Positions 9,390-12,705 of a DNA stretch of 12,705 nucleotides are shown here, piece after piece (the first letter of the stretch is position 1; every line of letters begins with the position of its first letter). The stretch comes from Bacteroidota bacterium (GTDB lineage Bacteria; Bacteroidota; Bacteroidia; Chitinophagales; Saprospiraceae). The notes under the pieces were generated by a model. It made no database searches. It was not told the DNA's origin and saw only the letters and a list, made by a program, of their open reading frames with translations. The stretch covers positions 1 to 12,705 of the forward strand of contig JAGWYI010000057.1 in NCBI GenBank assembly GCA_018969455.1. Reading direction: 5' to 3'. A program made the translations under genes and the position numbers.

Positions 9390-9506
9390 CCTTGCCTTTA
9401 CACTCCTCGCTGGCAAGGTGTAGCGGGCTAGCACCGCCGAGTGAGCGCCCATGCCGGTGGGCGCACAAACAAAAAGGCTGCAACACGCTTGTGCGTCGCA
9501 GCCTTT
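9390..9506. repeat. Cluster of four consecutive perfect hairpins
   Basis: Within 117 bases there are four separate perfect inverted repeats: CCTTGCC/GGCAAGG (9390-9396 with 9412-9418), GCGG/CCGC (9423-9426 with 9434-9437), GCGCCCA/TGGGCGC (9445-9451 with 9458-9464), and AAAGGCTGC/GCAGCCTTT (9473-9481 with 9498-9506). The segment is GC-rich compared with the flanking AT-rich DNA and encodes no credible protein. Possible identities are a multicopy intergenic repeat, a recombination site that folds as single strand, or a structured RNA. The sequence alone does not decide among them. Confidence 0.6.
9461..9506 (-). terminator. Possible intrinsic terminator downstream of the T9SS cargo gene
   Basis: Read on the minus strand, the nine-pair stem AAAGGCTGC/GCAGCCTTT is followed by TTTTTGTTTG, which fits an intrinsic terminator. 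It lies about 150 bases past the stop codon of the cargo gene, further than usual, and belongs to the four-hairpin cluster, so it may have another role as well. Confidence 0.5.
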
Positions 9507-9655
9507 GGTTATGTTTCATGAATGTAATCCTTGGTGGGGATGGCCTTCGCTGTTTGGATAATGATGTCTTTGTTGAGATTATCATTCCGGTTTTTCCCGA
9601 AATTAAAAAAGGATTAAAGCATGCGCAGTAGCATACCACCAGCGGGTGTGTGGGG
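9507..9655. other. Non-coding 3' flank of the T9SS cargo gene
   Basis: This stretch would be the 3' untranslated part of the minus-strand cargo transcript. It holds a weak inverted repeat GATAAT/ATTATC (9557-9562 with 9578-9583). I see no gene in it. Confidence 0.4.
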
Positions 9656-12475
9656 TTACTGTGCGATTAACTTACCGGAGGCTATCGGCTTACCTTGGGA
9701 GCTAAGCCGATAGAATACAACGCCTGCCGGAATTTGATGTCGATACAATCGGAATGTGGGTTGGGAATAAACAGGATGAGCAATTAATCGGCCTTGGTTA
9801 TCGTAAAGAGCCAGTTCGAATTGCGTAAACGGAACACCGGTTACTTCAAAAACAGCACTCTCGGTCATAGGGTTGGGATACACGTTCACATCGGCGCCAG
9901 GCAGTTCAGGATGCACCGTTGTCAGAATCCAGTAATCTTTTTCCTTACAGGCCGTATGCCGGGTGCTGTTGGAAAAAGTCGGGGAATTAAAGTCGAAATA
10001 AATGGCTGCTTCGTTGAGTATCTGGGTACCGCAAGGAAGGGAATCGCGTTGGGCAACCTTAAATTTGACAAAACCGCCTTTCCCGGGCAACAAATTGGCA
10101 TTTGGGATGGTAAACTGCACGATTCCATTGCCATACACATTAAAATCGTAAGCATGGCTTGCTGCGCCGGGTAACACGCTGGCGGGATCCAGTGCAGCGG
10201 AAAGGGTATCGCGTACGATCACCTGCTGCACTGTATCTTGGCCAACATTGTTGAAATGGATTAAATAATCTAAATCGGTTTGCGGAGCGATGTAGTTCAA
10301 TACATCGTAGCCCTTGGGATGGCCTCGCTTGAGAAATGGCGGATTAAAATTGGGTTCGTTGCTTTCCTGGCAATGCACAGAAACAAAAGTTTCCTGATCA
10401 TCTTCGGGGAACATCGTATAAAAGCCGAGCGATATATCGTTCGAACTGGTATCGCTGATGCAGCCTTCCAGCGCTGCGGTTGGAGTGCTCAGGCCTGGGT
10501 ATCCAGGTGTTTGCCTGCCAATAATGCGGTAGGTGTGGCCGTTTTTATCGCCCGACCAGTATTTGGTTTCGTTGGGAGCCAGTTGATATTGAAAATCGGG
10601 ATTGCCGGGTTGTACCAGGAATATCACGTCTTCGACAATGACAAACTCCTGCGCCGAATTCATGTTTCCCGACCCTACATTTTTTAGAAACATACGCACC
10701 GAATCGCCGTCACACTGACCGCCCGCCAAAATAATGGATCGATCCCATGCACCCGTATTGCAAAATGTATCGGGATAGATATGGGCACTTACACAATGGG
10801 TTTGTCCGGTGAGGGTATTGTCACAGTTCAGAAATGCCTCAAAAGTAAATGAATTGCATACCCCCGTTTCGAGCAAACCGAGGTTGAACCTCAAGGTATC
10901 ACCCGATTGCGTATATGGAATGGAGCTGCCGGTGATAGACAATGCAGGATCGAGTACGACCTTAACATAGGTTTGTTCCGAGTTGCTGGTTCCGCTGTTG
11001 CAATACCGCACCTCGTATGTATTGTTGGTGCAGCGTCGTAAAACGGGTGTCGCCACATCCACTTCGTTTCTAGGACAGGTAAATTGGGAACGTACAGGTA
11101 TGTCTACAAAAACAGTATCGTAAAAATTGGGAATGTTTACTGAAATTGTTGGGTTGCAGGGCGACCAATACGTGCCGGGCTGATATAAATGGAGCTTGTA
11201 TGTTCCGGTGTCAACCAAAATCTGGAAGTCGCCATTGGCCTTGCTTGCAGCATAGAGCGTATCGTCAGCCCCTTCAATCACCACCACCCAGTTGGCCAGG
11301 TTTGGCTCGTCGGTATCCTTAAGGCAATTGGAAATCAGTTTGTCCCAAAAAACGTTGCCATGCAGATAACTGGTGAGTACAATGCCGTTTTTGTCGGTTT
11401 TGACTGCATAGGCTCTCTGCTCATTCACGGCATTGTCTTTGTAACTAATGCCGCTGGCCAGGGCGCCGCCATCGCTGCAGGGAATAACCGTGTAAGCAAT
11501 ATCGGGGCCTACCTTACCGGCCGTTGACTGCCATAATATTGCGCCGTTTTCCCCAATTTTATTGATGCAAATATCGCCTTTGGTGGGCGAAATGTCTTTT
11601 TGGCCTGCCAGGAAATAAGATCCATTCTGCCCATTTGCAATGCTGAAGAAGCGGGTATTGGGAATGGTATCCAACCACAAGACCGAGTCGCCAGTACCTT
11701 TTATCTTTACCGCCAATCCGTAATTGTTGGTGTATCCTGCCAAAACGAAATTCCCATCGGGGGCATTAACCACATCATACGCAAGGTCAAACCCGGTTTG
11801 AAACAAATCGAATGCTTTTTCCCAAACCAGGGCGCCATCTTCTGGTTTCACGCGCACGGCATAGGTAGAAACTTCGTTTTTGGCGCCTACTGCAATCAAA
11901 TCGCCATTCGCTGCCTGAACAATGCCATAGCCTTGCTCTTTATCGGTAGGCAAGCCATATGTTTTATACCAAATGGTGTTTCCGTTCGCGTCTGTTTTTA
12001 GGATAAACAGGTTTTTTTGTTGACTTTCCGATCCTACCAGCACGAGGCTGCCATCTTGCAATTCGATCAAATCGTTGGCTTCTTCGTCTTGGCCAATTTG
12101 GGTAGAACCAATGCTTTTTGACCAGATTTTGTTGCCGTAAGCATCCGTTTTTATAAGGGAAATATTCCTTTGATTGGAAATAACGGTTCCTGCAGTAACG
12201 ATGCCCGAATCGCGGCTAACAAGTACGGCATTAGCGGCATACTTTCCGGAAGCCAAATAATTTCGAGCCCATTGCTGGTTGCCATCTGCATCAATTTTTA
12301 CCAAAAACAAGCGATCGTAGTTGTAATAACCCGCAAGCACATAACCTCCGTCATGTGCCGGCGCCACGGCATTGGCTGCGTCGTAGCCGCCTCCACCGTA
12401 TACACGCTCCCACCCCTGCGCGGTAACTACCGCGGCAGAGCATACAAAAAAGATGAGGAACAGATACTTTAGCAT
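9656..12475 (-). CDS. Secreted T9SS cargo protein with seven propeller-like repeats and type A sorting domain
   Basis: Counted from the ATG at 12475 the protein has 939 residues. Residues 1-20 (MLKYLFLIFF...VVTAQ) form a signal peptide; an in-frame ATG at 12559 would put 28 unsuitable residues before it and is rejected. Residues 21-370 hold seven imperfect repeats of about 45-50 residues with the pattern GG-x-D-x-A..DGG.VLAG...K.D..GN..W, consistent with a seven-bladed beta-propeller. About 373-460 starts GNVFWDKLISNCLKDTDEP, typical of SdrD_B/CNA-B-like domains. Several beta-sandwich segments with paired cysteines follow, then a DUF7619-like region (about 694-832) ending AIYFDFNSP. Residues 863-939 are a T9SS type A sorting domain starting VNVYPNP, which directs export through the outer membrane and surface attachment or release. 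No catalytic motif is seen; adhesion or binding is a guess. It stands alone, with no partner gene beside it. Confidence 0.94.
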   Translation of the reverse strand: MLKYLFLIFFVCSAAVVTAQGWERVYGGGGYDAANAVAPAHDGGYVLAGYYNYDRLFLVKIDADGNQQWARNYLASGKYAANAVLVSRDSGIVTAGTVISNQRNISLIKTDAYGNKIWSKSIGSTQIGQDEEANDLIELQDGSLVLVGSESQQKNLFILKTDANGNTIWYKTYGLPTDKEQGYGIVQAANGDLIAVGAKNEVSTYAVRVKPEDGALVWEKAFDLFQTGFDLAYDVVNAPDGNFVLAGYTNNYGLAVKIKGTGDSVLWLDTIPNTRFFSIANGQNGSYFLAGQKDISPTKGDICINKIGENGAILWQSTAGKVGPDIAYTVIPCSDGGALASGISYKDNAVNEQRAYAVKTDKNGIVLTSYLHGNVFWDKLISNCLKDTDEPNLANWVVVIEGADDTLYAASKANGDFQILVDTGTYKLHLYQPGTYWSPCNPTISVNIPNFYDTVFVDIPVRSQFTCPRNEVDVATPVLRRCTNNTYEVRYCNSGTSNSEQTYVKVVLDPALSITGSSIPYTQSGDTLRFNLGLLETGVCNSFTFEAFLNCDNTLTGQTHCVSAHIYPDTFCNTGAWDRSIILAGGQCDGDSVRMFLKNVGSGNMNSAQEFVIVEDVIFLVQPGNPDFQYQLAPNETKYWSGDKNGHTYRIIGRQTPGYPGLSTPTAALEGCISDTSSNDISLGFYTMFPEDDQETFVSVHCQESNEPNFNPPFLKRGHPKGYDVLNYIAPQTDLDYLIHFNNVGQDTVQQVIVRDTLSAALDPASVLPGAASHAYDFNVYGNGIVQFTIPNANLLPGKGGFVKFKVAQRDSLPCGTQILNEAAIYFDFNSPTFSNSTRHTACKEKDYWILTTVHPELPGADVNVYPNPMTESAVFEVTGVPFTQFELALYDNQGRLIAHPVYSQPTFRLYRHQIPAGVVFYRLSSQGKPIASGKLIAQ

Positions 12476-12705
12476 GAGTCGAATGTTGATTAGGCCAAGA
12501 CAATGCGCTTTATTTGATGATACAAAAGTGCAGGGACTCAACTGGAGTACCACAGACAATTTTTTTCATTTGTTGAGCAGTTTTTTTTCAGCAAAAAAGT
12601 GAAATACGTACATTTTCACACCATTTTATAAATAAACCTTCCGTTTACTCAAAATTTACAACAAAATTAATCTAACCAAATGCGCTTAAAACCTTAATTT
12701 TGTTG
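12476..12705. other. AT-rich upstream region of the cargo gene
   Basis: This is probably a divergent promoter region, since no minus-strand gene enters it from the right edge. On the minus strand CACTTTTG (about 12524-12531) resembles the TAnnTTTG -7 element but lacks a well-spaced TTG, so the promoter of the cargo gene is not firmly placed. Confidence 0.35.
12695..12702 (+). promoter_or_regulatory. Possible -7 element for a gene starting beyond the right edge
   Basis: TAATTTTG is a full match to the Bacteroidota -7 consensus TAnnTTTG on the plus strand, three bases from the end of the window. No TTG lies at the expected upstream distance. If real, it drives a plus-strand gene that begins just outside the window. 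Confidence 0.3.

Noticed and set aside
9265..9510. Integron attC site
   Set aside because: GTTAAAG and GTTATGT resemble core sites, but they do not form a complementary RYYYAAC / GTTRRRY pair and no integrase gene is present.
8940..9510. Group II intron or retron remnant
   Set aside because: No domain V hairpin and no reverse transcriptase motif could be found on either strand.
9169..9631. Plus-strand open frames of 84 and 125 codons
   Set aside because: They overlap the same hairpin-rich segment and show no protein-like pattern or domain.
9316..9639. Minus-strand 107-codon open frame across the hairpin cluster
   Set aside because: It runs through four inverted repeats, has an unnatural composition, and is open mainly because the stretch is GC-rich; not called as a gene.
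12476..12559. Upstream ATG at 12559 as start of the T9SS cargo protein
   Set aside because: It would add 28 residues before an otherwise perfect signal peptide beginning at 12475, and no ribosome binding site or promoter favours it.

Overview
This window looks like chromosomal DNA of a member of the Bacteroidota, most likely a Saprospiria-like lineage; the lineage is inference. The clues are a large secreted protein ending in a type IX secretion (T9SS) type A sorting domain with a YPNP motif, a large secreted metalloprotease with HYR-like repeats, a SMUG2/DUF4918-type DNA glycosylase, a membrane-tethered winged-helix regulator of a form common in this phylum, and AT-rich intergenic DNA without clear Shine-Dalgarno sites.

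Layout. Positions 1-3153 (minus) hold the N-terminal 1051 codons of a secreted fungalysin/M4-like zinc protease fused to a beta-helix region and HYR-like repeats; its C-terminus lies beyond the window. Positions 3154-3738 are AT-rich with one doubtful small ORF. A divergent pair follows: a membrane-anchored winged-helix regulator (3739-4623, minus) and a SMUG2-like uracil-DNA glycosylase (4761-5450, plus). Positions 5451-5696 hold only degenerate short repeats. Next come a strong katG terminator and katG itself (5761-7980, minus), divergent from a secreted SGNH/GDSL hydrolase (8132-8791, plus). Positions 8792-9655 contain no intact gene. They hold an inverted repeat, a decayed-looking coding stretch and a tight series of four hairpins. 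The window ends with a 939-residue T9SS cargo protein (9656-12475, minus) that has seven beta-propeller-like repeats, and an AT-rich upstream region.

How the genes relate. There is no convincing multi-gene operon; every gene appears to be its own transcription unit and three intergenic regions are convergent or divergent. The theme is surface or secreted functions (protease, hydrolase, propeller protein) mixed with housekeeping stress functions (KatG for hydrogen peroxide, the glycosylase for base damage). I did not find a defence system, CRISPR array, rRNA or tRNA. The least explained part is the hairpin-rich stretch at 8792-9510.
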